A DNA stretch of 62,940 nt, taken from contig NZ_SJOJ01000032.1 of the NCBI RefSeq assembly GCF_004330295.1, forward strand, positions 1 through 62,940, read 5' to 3'. Made by a program: the position numbers and the translations under genes. Under the pieces are notes generated by a model. It saw only the letters and a list, made by a program, of their open reading frames with translations. It was not told where the DNA came from and did no database searches. The stretch's first letter is position 1. The number at the start of each line of letters is the position of its first letter. Source of the stretch: Rahnella victoriana (GTDB taxonomy: Bacteria; Pseudomonadota; Gammaproteobacteria; Enterobacterales; Enterobacteriaceae). Positions 1-7,459 of the stretch are shown here, piece after piece.

Positions 1-39
1 CACATGCGCATCAAACACTTCTTTCACAAAACGATTCAT
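1..39 (-). CDS. 5' end of an unidentified gene, cut by the window edge
   Basis: Only the first 13 codons are present, reading MNRFVKEVFDAHV, and the frame is open to the window edge. An AGGAAAG ribosome-binding site precedes the ATG with normal spacing, and the gene starts 11 bases after the stop of the MFS exporter on the same strand, so the two are probably cotranscribed. The fragment is too short to assign a family. It is real mainly on the strength of its start signals. Confidence 0.55.
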   Translation of the reverse strand, partial: MNRFVKEVFDAHV

Positions 40-50
40 TTTCTTTCCTG

Positions 51-1424
51 TTAATAGTTCTGTTGATGCCGTTCCTGCACAATGTCACGCCCCGGCAGCC
101 GCAGACACAACACGACCGGCACCATAACGCTGACGGAGGCAAAAATAAACGCCAGCCGGAAGGCAGATTGCGGCAGGTAAATCTGCAAAATATTGAGCAT
201 CACGCTGACCAGCGTCACGCCCAAACAAAAACTCAGCTGGCGGTTGATGTTCCACAATGCGCTGGCATCAGCCAGTTGCTGCGTCGGAATATGTAAGAAC
301 GCGCCACTTTGCGCCGTGCTGCTGCACAAACTGCTGCCCGCCCCCATCAGCGTGAACGCCGCGATCGCCAGCCAGGATTGTGCGGGAAACCCGCTGAGCA
401 GCGCCAGCAAGCCAATGCCCGCGCCCTGAATCAGGCAGCCGGGAATGAACAGCGCCCGCGGCCCGATCCGGTTAAACATTTTGCCGGTAAAACTGATGGC
501 AGCAAACGACGCCAGCGACCACGGCAACATCAGCGCGCCGGACTGCGCCGCCGTGAAATGCTGCTCATTTTGCAGATACAGCATGGCGATCAGGCTGACG
601 CCGGTAAACACACCGGGAATGCACTGATAAATCACCATACCGGTGCGCAGTAACGGATCTTTCATCAGCGTCAGATCCAGCAACGGCGCAGGGTGTTTTC
701 GCGATATCCGCACAAACATCGTCATCAGACAGGCACCCGCCAGCAATAAAACGCTGCCGCTCAGCCATTCACTGTTGTCACCCAGCGACGTCAGCCCCCA
801 TAACACCAGCGCCAGTCCGCCATTCAGCAGCGCAAATCCTTTGAGATCGAACCGCCCTGCCGGTTCACGCGGCGTTTCTGGCAACCAGCAAAGCGCCAGG
901 ATCCACGCCAGAAATGCCAGCGGCAGACTGGCGAGAAATACCCAGCGCCAGTTAAAGCTGTCCACGATAATGCCGCCGACGGCCGGGGAAAGCGCCGGAG
1001 CCAGCAGCCCGACCAGCATGATCACCGCCGAAAGTCGGGCGCGTTCATGGCTGCGGTACAGCGCATAGGTCAGCGTCTGGCCGACCGGGATCAGCAGCCC
1101 GCCACCGATCCCCTGCACAATACGCCAGCTGATCAGCGAAACCAGACTCTGCGCACTTCCCGCGCCCGCTGACGCAAGCATAAAAATCATCAGCGAACAG
1201 GTGAATATCCGCCTTGCGCCAAAACGCACAGCCAGCCAGCGGCTGAGCGGAATAACCAGCGTCAGGCCCAGAATATAGCCGGTACTGACCCAGGCCAGCG
1301 CACTGACCGGCGCAGCAAACTGCCGCGCGATACCGGGATACGCCACGTTAGCGATAAACATGTTGATCAGATCAACGAAAAAACCCAGCAAATACACCGC
1401 GGCAACCCGCGCCCTGTGACTCAT
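51..1424 (-). CDS. MFS drug exporter, DHA2-like
   Basis: A 457-residue inner-membrane protein of the major facilitator superfamily, probably a proton-coupled exporter of small toxic molecules. Hydrophobic helices run through the whole length. The N-terminal half carries DHA-type signatures: an early LI-N-IAN-AYP segment, the RFGARR loop between helices 2 and 3, and RIVQGIGGGLLIPVG in helix 4 (motif C/D region). The length fits 14-helix DHA2 members such as MdtD. The ATG at 1424 is preferred to the GTG at 1430 because the GGATGA Shine-Dalgarno is then correctly spaced. It is divergent from a LysR gene across about 110 bp and is likely its target. The substrate cannot be read from the sequence. 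Confidence 0.88.
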   Translation of the reverse strand: MSHRARVAAVYLLGFFVDLINMFIANVAYPGIARQFAAPVSALAWVSTGYILGLTLVIPLSRWLAVRFGARRIFTCSLMIFMLASAGAGSAQSLVSLISWRIVQGIGGGLLIPVGQTLTYALYRSHERARLSAVIMLVGLLAPALSPAVGGIIVDSFNWRWVFLASLPLAFLAWILALCWLPETPREPAGRFDLKGFALLNGGLALVLWGLTSLGDNSEWLSGSVLLLAGACLMTMFVRISRKHPAPLLDLTLMKDPLLRTGMVIYQCIPGVFTGVSLIAMLYLQNEQHFTAAQSGALMLPWSLASFAAISFTGKMFNRIGPRALFIPGCLIQGAGIGLLALLSGFPAQSWLAIAAFTLMGAGSSLCSSTAQSGAFLHIPTQQLADASALWNINRQLSFCLGVTLVSVMLNILQIYLPQSAFRLAFIFASVSVMVPVVLCLRLPGRDIVQERHQQNY

Positions 1425-1502
1425 CTGCACTCATCCACGGTTGGTTAAGGCGGGCAATCTACCGGAGATAATGTCCGGGATAAACGGGCGCGGCGCAGTT
1501 AC

Positions 1503-1525
1503 ACTGTCAAAATAATTTTGACAGT
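1503..1525. promoter_or_regulatory. Perfect 23-bp palindrome, candidate LysR operator
   Basis: Eleven-base arms (ACTGTCAAAAT and its exact complement) flank one central base. The site lies in the intergenic region between the MFS exporter and the LysR gene and ends just before the LysR ribosome-binding site. The position suggests autorepression and control of the divergent exporter; the protein that binds it is inferred. Confidence 0.6.
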
Positions 1526-1538
1526 AAGGAAGCGTGAC

Positions 1539-2453
1539 ATGCTGAATTTGCAACGGCTGGAGATTTTTGTCGCGGTGGTTAACGCAGGCAGTTTTACCGG
1601 CGCGGCGGCCTCACTCGGGCTGACCAAAGCGGTAGTGAGTTTTAATGTGAAGCAGCTGGAAAGTGAAACCGGCGTCGCCCTGCTGACCCGTAGCACACGG
1701 CGGCTGGCGCTGACGGGATCGGGCGAACGTTTTTATCAGCGTTGTCAGGATTTATTGCAGGAAGCCGAAGCGGTGCTGGACGACGTGCGGCGCGATCACG
1801 GCGGACTGAGCGGCCAGTTGCGGATCACCAGTACGCCGGAATACGGCGCGCGGGTGGTGGTTCCGGCGCTGGCGGCCTTTGCTGCCCTGCATCCGCAACT
1901 GCGCATTCAGCATGTCGCGTCTTCACAACACGATGATTTGATCGCCGGACGCTTTGATCTGGCGATCCGTCTCGGCCAGCTCGCCGATTCAAGTCACCAT
2001 GCCGCCACACTCGGCAGTTTTGAAATACGCCCCGTGGCCTCTGCACCGTATTTACAGCAGGCAGGCAAAATTGAAACGCTGGCGCAACTGGCGCAGGCCA
2101 GATGGATCGCCCACAGCCGCCTGCCGCTGCCGATGAACTGGCCGGTAACCGACAGGGCGGGAAAACCAAACCCGTTTCGCGTGACCACTCCGCCCGCCAT
2201 TGTAGCGGACAGCGCCTCGGCGTTACTGGCGTTTGCACTGGCAGGCGCAGGCGTCGCCCTGCTGCCGGACTGGCTGGTGCAGCCGGAAATCGACGCGCAA
2301 CGTTTATGCCCTTTGCTGCCCGATCATCGTTTTCCGCCACAGGGCATTTTTGCGCTCTATCCCAACACCCGCCACGTGCCGGAAAAGGTGCGGCGGTTTA
2401 TTGATTTTCTGCAAAGCAGGCTGGCACTCTTCCCCGCTCAGGCTAAGATTTAA
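1539..2453 (+). CDS. LysR-family transcriptional regulator
   Basis: A 304-residue LysR-type regulator. The N-terminal winged helix-turn-helix is clear (LQRLEIFVAVVNAGSFTGAA, then LTKAVVSFNVKQLE and the LLTRSTRRLALTGSGERF wing), followed by an effector-binding domain typical of the CrgA/AaeR-like branch (RITSTPEYGARVVVPALAAF). The ATG at 1539 has an AAGGA site eight bases upstream; an upstream TTG at 1518 lies inside the palindrome and is less likely. The divergent MFS exporter is the probable target, a common exporter/LysR pairing. The inducer is unknown. Confidence 0.9.
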   Translation: MLNLQRLEIFVAVVNAGSFTGAAASLGLTKAVVSFNVKQLESETGVALLTRSTRRLALTGSGERFYQRCQDLLQEAEAVLDDVRRDHGGLSGQLRITSTPEYGARVVVPALAAFAALHPQLRIQHVASSQHDDLIAGRFDLAIRLGQLADSSHHAATLGSFEIRPVASAPYLQQAGKIETLAQLAQARWIAHSRLPLPMNWPVTDRAGKPNPFRVTTPPAIVADSASALLAFALAGAGVALLPDWLVQPEIDAQRLCPLLPDHRFPPQGIFALYPNTRHVPEKVRRFIDFLQSRLALFPAQAKI

Positions 2454-2481
2454 TTCAGCTAACGTAAGGGAAATGTTCATT

Positions 2482-3009
2482 ATGATCATCGAAACATCGC
2501 GGTTGCGGCTCAGGCCGGTGGAGGCTGAAGATATCGGTTCACTTTTTGCCATTTACGGTGATCCGCAAACCCATCTGTTTAATCCGCGTGGCCCGCTTGC
2601 GGATAGGGCAGCGGCACAAGAAAAACTGAATGGCTGGTTACAGGAATGGCGGGATCACGGTTTCGGACACTGGGCGATTGCGCGGAGTCATAATCCGGAG
2701 GAAATTATCGGTTTTGGCGGTCTTGGCGTGCGTGAAGGCTACGAAAATCACCGGGTGTTCCTCGGTTATCGTTTTGCGACATCCGCGTGGGGAAAAGGGC
2801 TGGCGACGGAATTTGCCAGTGCGTCACTCAATACCGGTTTTGAGAAACTCGGCATCACGCGGATCTCCGCCACGGTGCGTGAAAATCATCTGGCATCACA
2901 GCGCGTCTTGCAAAAAATCGGTATGGAGAAAGTCGGTTTCGAAGGCGACCCGCTGCACGGCATCGGCAGCTATCTTTACCGGCAGACCGACAGACGCCTG
3001 CTGCGCTGA
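2482..3009 (+). CDS. GNAT family N-acetyltransferase (RimJ/RimL type)
   Basis: A 175-residue acetyltransferase that opens with the RimJ/RimL-like ETSRLRLRPVEAEDI and has the acetyl-CoA-binding loop AWGKGLA at residues 102-108, followed by the VRENHLASQRVLQKIGM segment that closes the fold. Members acetylate protein N-termini, amino acids or small amines; the substrate here is unknown. The start at 2482 fits the AAGGGA site; an ATG at 2473 is too close to it. It follows the LysR gene by 28 bases on the same strand and may be read through from it. Confidence 0.88.
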   Translation: MIIETSRLRLRPVEAEDIGSLFAIYGDPQTHLFNPRGPLADRAAAQEKLNGWLQEWRDHGFGHWAIARSHNPEEIIGFGGLGVREGYENHRVFLGYRFATSAWGKGLATEFASASLNTGFEKLGITRISATVRENHLASQRVLQKIGMEKVGFEGDPLHGIGSYLYRQTDRRLLR

Positions 3010-3088
3010 ATCTCAGGACGCCCTCCGGCCTGAGTTCAGATAAATCCGAGTCTCAGGCATCACTGGCTTTTTTTTCCTGAAAATACCT

Positions 3089-3122
3089 GTACAACTTCGC
3101 CCATCTTGTATAACTTTATAAT
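3089..3122 (+). promoter_or_regulatory. Candidate ycgZ promoter and operator
   Basis: A TATAAT -10 element lies at 3117-3122 with no good -35. Just upstream is a small dyad, TACAA at 3090-3094 and TTGTA at 3106-3110. In E. coli the ycgZ operon is repressed by the MerR-type protein BluR, so a dyad next to a poor promoter is what one would expect. The assignment to BluR is inference. Confidence 0.35.
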
Positions 3123-3169
3123 CACACTGGTAATCATTACTCACACATCTATTAACATAAGGGTTAATT

Positions 3170-3409
3170 ATGCGTCAGAACAGACACAACGGTATGTCTG
3201 CGGACATGTCACCTTCCTTATACAATCAGGTATTTTCTGAAGAGGAAACCATGGGGCGCGTTGTCGTTGAAATTCTGCAGGCAGGAAAAAACCTTAATCG
3301 CAAAGCGTTATGTTCAAAACTTTTAAATCGTGTTGAAGCCGCTGGCAGTGAAGAAGAGGAAAAGCATTATATGAAGCTTATCCGTATGGTTCTTGAGCGG
3401 GATTCATGA
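3170..3409 (+). CDS. ycgZ: YcgZ-like connector protein
   Basis: A 79-residue soluble protein closely resembling E. coli YcgZ: the C-terminal half GKNLNRKALCSKLLNRVEAA followed by EEEEKHYMKLI matches the family core, and the upstream ETMGRVVVEIL helix is also family-like. In E. coli YcgZ is the first gene of the ycgZ-ymgA-ariR-ymgC operon, induced by blue light and cold through BluF/BluR and acting on the Rcs pathway to raise colanic acid and reduce curli. Here it heads the same type of four-gene array, with bluF convergent just beyond, which supports the assignment. Confidence 0.85.
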   Translation: MRQNRHNGMSADMSPSLYNQVFSEEETMGRVVVEILQAGKNLNRKALCSKLLNRVEAAGSEEEEKHYMKLIRMVLERDS

Positions 3410-3593
3410 TCCTCTTTAATTAATTTCGTAGTGCAACGATTGGCTTCATAGCATTTCAGTTCGACATATTATGCGGGCATGATTTATTCACGGCCTACCC
3501 CTATTTTATGCCTGAAGGCGTAGAATATTTACTCTGAACCTGAAGCTAATCTGCCCAAGACCTTTGGCCGGCGTATATTCAGAGGCTGCTAAT

Positions 3594-3887
3594 ATGTATA
3601 GAAGTAATGAAGAAAGACTGACTGATAAGCTGATAGGTGAGGCTGTTATTTCCTTGCTTAAATCAAAGAGTCCAATATCCACCGACCGACTCATTGCGCA
3701 ATTACAGTTTATGGCTGTAAGCGCAGACAACATAAATCGAAAAAGTGCCTGCGAACGGATTATTAATGAGATCCGCCATGATCTGGCTGATAAGCGTGCG
3801 CGAATCAGTTACGAGGTGCGGGACGTCGACAATGTACGACACTTTTTCAATGCTGAAGGGCCGTCCGATGACAAGAAAAAACATTGA
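3594..3887 (+). CDS. Small protein in the ymgA position
   Basis: A 97-residue charged protein starting at an ATG with an AGAGG site eight bases upstream (a TTG at 3564 is less likely). It has an N-terminal GEAVISLLKSKSPISTDRLI segment recalling the helical pattern of the YcgZ/AriR small-protein group (helix, break, helix), but similarity to named members is weak. Its place between ycgZ and ariR corresponds to ymgA in E. coli. The 3' end overlaps the next gene by 20 bases, implying translational coupling. Function is inferred from the neighbourhood only. Confidence 0.65.
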   Translation: MYRSNEERLTDKLIGEAVISLLKSKSPISTDRLIAQLQFMAVSADNINRKSACERIINEIRHDLADKRARISYEVRDVDNVRHFFNAEGPSDDKKKH

Positions 3888-4203
3888 TACATCAAACGCA
3901 TATGCCACAAGCCATAGCGATTCGATGTCATTAAACCCCTCACAGTCAGTGACAGACTCTGTGCGTAATTCAGACGTGTATCAATATTTTAGCAAAGCAG
4001 GCGAACTCTTTTTAAGCGAAACAGAAGTATTAGGTGCCGCTATTCGTCAGATTCTGGCCGAGAAAGGCACAGTGACTAATAAGGCCATTATTTTACATCT
4101 GATAACCCGGCTTGAATGCACGACGGATGTCGTGCAATTAGATATTCTGCGCAGTGCACTGGAAATGGTGGTGGGCATGACGCCCGATGATTTCACTGTC
4201 TGA
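3868..4203 (+). CDS. ariR: AriR/YmgB-like biofilm and acid-resistance connector
   Basis: A 111-residue protein whose last 75 residues match E. coli AriR (YmgB): YFSKAGELFLSETEVLGAAI, then NKAIILHLITRLECTTDV and a C-terminal TPDD. AriR is a small helical dimer that modulates the Rcs phosphorelay, acid resistance and biofilm formation. About 35 extra polar residues precede the conserved part. The start at 3868 is chosen because GAAGGG lies seven bases upstream; it overlaps the end of the preceding gene. It is the third member of the blue-light small-protein array. Confidence 0.82.
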   Translation: MTRKNIDTSNAYATSHSDSMSLNPSQSVTDSVRNSDVYQYFSKAGELFLSETEVLGAAIRQILAEKGTVTNKAIILHLITRLECTTDVVQLDILRSALEMVVGMTPDDFTV

Positions 4204-4289
4204 TAAACGCGGGTTCATTTAATCATCTTCACGCTCAGTGTTAAATCTGGCGTGCATTCTCATCAACAGCAAGTGCGGAGGGTATTAAA

Positions 4290-4547
4290 ATGCAAGATGT
4301 GTCTTATACTCATGTGAAATTGGCGGATTATATTCTGACGGAAGATCCGGAACTTCTGCTCGGCAATGAAACCGTCATCCGTATTTATAATCATTTAAAA
4401 AAGCATAAACAACAGGTCACCCATAAAGACATTATTCTTTGTTTGATACAAAGAATTGAGCAGGAAAGTGACGACAGCAAGCAGAATATTTACTTAGAAG
4501 CCCTTGAATACGTGGTTTACCGCACGCCGGACGATGATACGATTTAA
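4290..4547 (+). CDS. Second AriR-family small protein (ymgC position)
   Basis: An 85-residue protein with the same helical plan as AriR (NETVIRIYNHLKKHKQ, THKDIILCLIQRIEQE and a C-terminal TPDDD), so it belongs to the same Pfam-level family and is a diverged paralogue of the preceding gene. A strong GGAGGG site lies eight bases before the ATG. It occupies the ymgC position of the E. coli operon. An intrinsic terminator follows, closing the array. Confidence 0.75.
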   Translation: MQDVSYTHVKLADYILTEDPELLLGNETVIRIYNHLKKHKQQVTHKDIILCLIQRIEQESDDSKQNIYLEALEYVVYRTPDDDTI

Positions 4548-4578
4548 GCTATCAGCGGCGTAGCGACAGGAATTTGTG

Positions 4579-4616
4579 AATCAGTCCGCAAACAGAGCCT
4601 GTTTTGCGGACTGATT
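4579..4616. terminator. Strong bidirectional terminator
   Basis: A perfect 14-bp stem (AATCAGTCCGCAAA and its complement) with a 10-base loop lies between the convergent small-protein array and bluF. A/T-rich flanks on both sides make it usable in both directions. Confidence 0.8.
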
Positions 4617-4657
4617 AATTTAATGCCACTAAGAATACCTTAATCCGAATAAGGATA

Positions 4658-5899
4658 TTACAGGTTAAGGATGCCGGACGGATATTCTGATTTAACTTCC
4701 GGCCAGGTCACCACCGGCGCGCCATTTAGCCTTGGCGCAGCAAACAACGCGCCCTGAAAATTACACACCCCTGCCGCATCGAGCCACATCCATTCTTCCG
4801 GTTTTTCTACCCCCGTCGCAATCACTGAAATTTCCAATGCAGAGCAAAATCTGATGATGGCCTGAACCACGGCCTGTTTGGAACCGCTGGTGTGGATGTC
4901 ACAAATCATCTCGCGATCAATCATAATTTTGTCAGGCTGGCACTGGGTCAGCAGCAGCAACCCCGCCGATCCTGCGCCGAAGTCATCAATCGCCAGACGC
5001 ATTCCTGAGGCTTTGAGCTGCTTCAGCGCACGGGTGAAACTCTCTTCGCGGGTGACGACGCCATTCTCTGTGATGGCCACCACGATTTGCTCCGGCACCA
5101 GACCATGCGCCGTGATTTCCTCAACCAAAAAATCCACCGCATCCGGCAATCGGGATAACGTCATCGGCAAAAGTTTGATGGACAGCGTGTTATCGCTGAG
5201 CCCCATCTTTTGTGCCAGCGCAAAAGCCAGTTTTTTAGATTTCAGATCGGCTTCATAAATGGTGGTGCGGGAAAGCGTGGAAAAATATTCCATCGGTGAA
5301 CGCCCGCCCGGACCGCACAGATTGGCCTCCCAGGAGATAATCTCGCGACTTAGCGGATCGACAATCGGTTGAAATGTGAAGCTGTAATCCTGCATCTCCG
5401 GGAAGAGTAACCCTGCTTCTGGTTTCAGTGGCTCATCGGCGATGAAAGACCATGTACTGGCGGGCAGGATTTCGAGATAATTTTCTTTTTCCCGCGCCTG
5501 CACAAAGGTACATAAAAATTGAAGCGCACGGTCTTCATAAGTCAGCCGATATTTGGACGTTCCTTTATCCAGAACCGCCTGCAGGACGACATCTTCGTGA
5601 TGGTGTCTGAGGTCAAAAATTTCCATTCCCACATTGCCGAAGCGGCGTGAGGGCGCGTAATCGCGCATAAGAGTGACCACATTATTATGTCGCTGATCCC
5701 GGCAAATCGTCTGATATATGGCATCGACGGCCTCTTCAGGCCCTTCGAGCAACTGGAAAAAATGCGTACCATCAAAAAGCAGAATACCGGTGATGCCGGA
5801 TATTTCATTTTTAACGTTAGCGCGCGACACCATATCGTCCAGCGAGGCAGGCTGCACAGACTCACTGATGTGGCTGCGATAAACGAGGGTTAAAAGCAT
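4658..5899 (-). CDS. bluF: Blue-light sensor BluF (BLUF domain plus degenerate EAL domain)
   Basis: A 413-residue protein. Residues 1-95 form a BLUF flavin domain with the photocycle residues Tyr7, Asn31 and Gln49 in canonical spacing; the rest is a degenerate EAL domain where the signature is EAN, so c-di-GMP hydrolysis is not expected. In E. coli light-activated BluF releases the MerR-type repressor BluR from the ycgZ promoter. The long colinear similarity to E. coli BluF (for example LLEGPEE, DKGTSK and PEEWMWL) makes the identity secure. It is convergent with the ycgZ-ariR array it should control, but no bluR lies next to it, unlike in E. coli. Confidence 0.95.
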   Translation of the reverse strand: MLLTLVYRSHISESVQPASLDDMVSRANVKNEISGITGILLFDGTHFFQLLEGPEEAVDAIYQTICRDQRHNNVVTLMRDYAPSRRFGNVGMEIFDLRHHHEDVVLQAVLDKGTSKYRLTYEDRALQFLCTFVQAREKENYLEILPASTWSFIADEPLKPEAGLLFPEMQDYSFTFQPIVDPLSREIISWEANLCGPGGRSPMEYFSTLSRTTIYEADLKSKKLAFALAQKMGLSDNTLSIKLLPMTLSRLPDAVDFLVEEITAHGLVPEQIVVAITENGVVTREESFTRALKQLKASGMRLAIDDFGAGSAGLLLLTQCQPDKIMIDREMICDIHTSGSKQAVVQAIIRFCSALEISVIATGVEKPEEWMWLDAAGVCNFQGALFAAPRLNGAPVVTWPEVKSEYPSGILNL

Positions 5900-6094
5900 T
5901 GAGGTTTTCCAGGACAGGCTGAGTGTTAACCTTCACGATAACAGAAATTTAACTTACGAAAAAAGCACAATGGATAAATTCCCCTTTCCAATACGGTTAT
6001 GAATAACCCCCCTGCTGATCCTTAAGAGTCATGGCGCTGACGCCAGTTTGGAGGATAATCGCGGTATTCGATTCACTTTTTAGGAAACCACGGA

Positions 6095-6694
6095 ATGACT
6101 CAGCCACTTGCGCCAGAAGACTATTACACCGAAAAATACGGCCTGACCCGTACCCACTCTGAAATCCTCCACGCCGCACAGTATGTTCAGCCCGGCAAGG
6201 CGTTGGATCTGGGCTGTGGCAGCGGGCGTAACTCGCTGTATCTCAACCTGAAAGGCTTTGATGTCACGGGCTGGGATAACAACCCGTTAAGCGTCGCAAA
6301 AGTGAATGAGATTATTGCGGCCGAATCCCTGCAACATATCCATATCAGCGAACAGGATCTGAACACTCATCGCTTTGAGGGCGAATACGATTTTATCTTT
6401 TCCACCGTGGTGATGATGTTCCTGCAACGTGACAGCATCCCGCACATCATTGCCGATATGCATGCCGCCACCAAAACCGGCGGCTACAACCTTATTGTCG
6501 CAGCGATGGACAGCCCGGATTATCCGTGTCCGCTGCCCTTCCCGTTTACCTTCCGGCCGGAAGAATTACGTGATTATTACCGTGGCTGGGAAATCGTGAA
6601 GTACAACGAAGACGTCGGCGAATTGCATAAACGAGACGAAAACGGCGATCGCTACAAGCTGCGCTTTGCGACGCTGCTGGCAAGAAAAGTCTGA
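6095..6694 (+). CDS. tehB: TehB-like tellurite methyltransferase
   Basis: A 199-residue cytoplasmic SAM-dependent methyltransferase. Motif I is [14 protein letters not shown] near residues 37-50; the family-specific N-terminus [14 protein letters not shown], the central [11 protein letters not shown] and the C-terminal [13 protein letters not shown] all match TehB. The enzyme methylates tellurite (and selenite) and contributes to resistance. No tehA lies beside it. The length is that of the E. coli protein, and the AGGAAACC site precedes the ATG. Confidence 0.92.
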   Translation: MTQPLAPEDYYTEKYGLTRTHSEILHAAQYVQPGKALDLGCGSGRNSLYLNLKGFDVTGWDNNPLSVAKVNEIIAAESLQHIHISEQDLNTHRFEGEYDFIFSTVVMMFLQRDSIPHIIADMHAATKTGGYNLIVAAMDSPDYPCPLPFPFTFRPEELRDYYRGWEIVKYNEDVGELHKRDENGDRYKLRFATLLARKV

Positions 6695-6776
6695 TATCTG
6701 CCGGCATCCGGCTGGCAGGCCATGCAGATCCTGACTTTTCGGCTAGACTTAAATTCCACCCAAAAAGGAGCGCGAT

Positions 6777-7049
6777 ATGTCATCACAAGACTTTGATAAA
6801 GATCCTAACCGTGTGGAAGATAAAGTAGAAAACACGGTTAACCAGTTCGCCGGTGAGGCACAAAAGCAATTTGGAGATTTTGTCGATTCTCCTAAACACC
6901 AGCTGAAAGGTGCTGCCCGCAAATATTCCGCGCAGGCGGGTGAAGTGGTTTCTGATGTGGCGGATAAGATCAAAGAGAATCCGCTGTCGGGACTGATTGC
7001 CGCCGGTGCGATTGGCGTGGTGCTGGGCCTGCTTTTAGGTCGCAAGTAA
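6777..7049 (+). CDS. CsbD-like stress protein with C-terminal membrane anchor
   Basis: A 90-residue protein. The first half is CsbD-like (NRVEDKVENTVNQFAGEAQK, amphipathic and charged), the middle a repeat-like KHQLKGAARKYSAQAGEVVSD, and the C-terminus a glycine-rich helix ending LLLGRK, like the ElaB/YqjD/DUF883 ribosome-associated anchors. A stress-induced membrane-proximal role is likely but unproven. AAGGAG precedes the ATG, and a strong terminator follows within ten bases of the stop, so it is monocistronic. Confidence 0.75.
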   Translation: MSSQDFDKDPNRVEDKVENTVNQFAGEAQKQFGDFVDSPKHQLKGAARKYSAQAGEVVSDVADKIKENPLSGLIAAGAIGVVLGLLLGRK

Positions 7050-7055
7050 CCTCAG

Positions 7056-7088
7056 CAAAGAAAGCCCTGTCCGGGCTTTCTTTGTTTT
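7056..7088. terminator. Intrinsic terminator after the CsbD-like gene
   Basis: A 12-bp perfect stem (CAAAGAAAGCCC) with a 5-base loop, followed by TTTTCC. It sits between convergent genes and probably serves both. Confidence 0.85.
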
Positions 7089-7101
7089 CCCCTGCCGTTT
7101 T

Positions 7102-7299
7102 TCACAGTCCCTTACTCACCAGCAGCGCCGCCTGCACAAAAATTTCATCCTCCAGCCCGTCCCCTTTTTTGCGTCCGAGTCGTCGTAATTCCTCAACAAT
7201 GCTTTCCCGGCAGATCATCGTTCTGCTGGTAATCAGTCCCATCACGGCGGCACCGATGGCCAGTCCGATTAATCCTGTTTTTTCGTTTTCGTCCTTCAT
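7102..7299 (-). CDS. Small hypothetical membrane-associated protein
   Basis: A 65-residue protein with one hydrophobic N-terminal stretch (GLIGLAIGAAVMGLI) and a charged C-terminal half (EELRRLGRKKGDGLEDEIF). A GGGG ribosome-binding site lies upstream of the ATG. It shares a terminator with the convergent CsbD-like gene. No family is recognised; it could be a small membrane-anchored stress protein. Coding status rests on composition and the start signal. Confidence 0.55.
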   Translation of the reverse strand: MKDENEKTGLIGLAIGAAVMGLITSRTMICRESIVEELRRLGRKKGDGLEDEIFVQAALLVSKGL

Positions 7300-7459
7300 T
7301 TTTACCCCGGTAAATTATTTTAGTTTTTAAGGCAATGCACAGTATCTATAGCTGATCTTGCGCGAGTTGTCAGAGTTCACACCCCCGTCAACTTGGCCGG
7401 GATCGCATTTTTCTATTAGGGTTAAAAGACACCCCCAGCAGAAAAACCGGAGGAAAACG

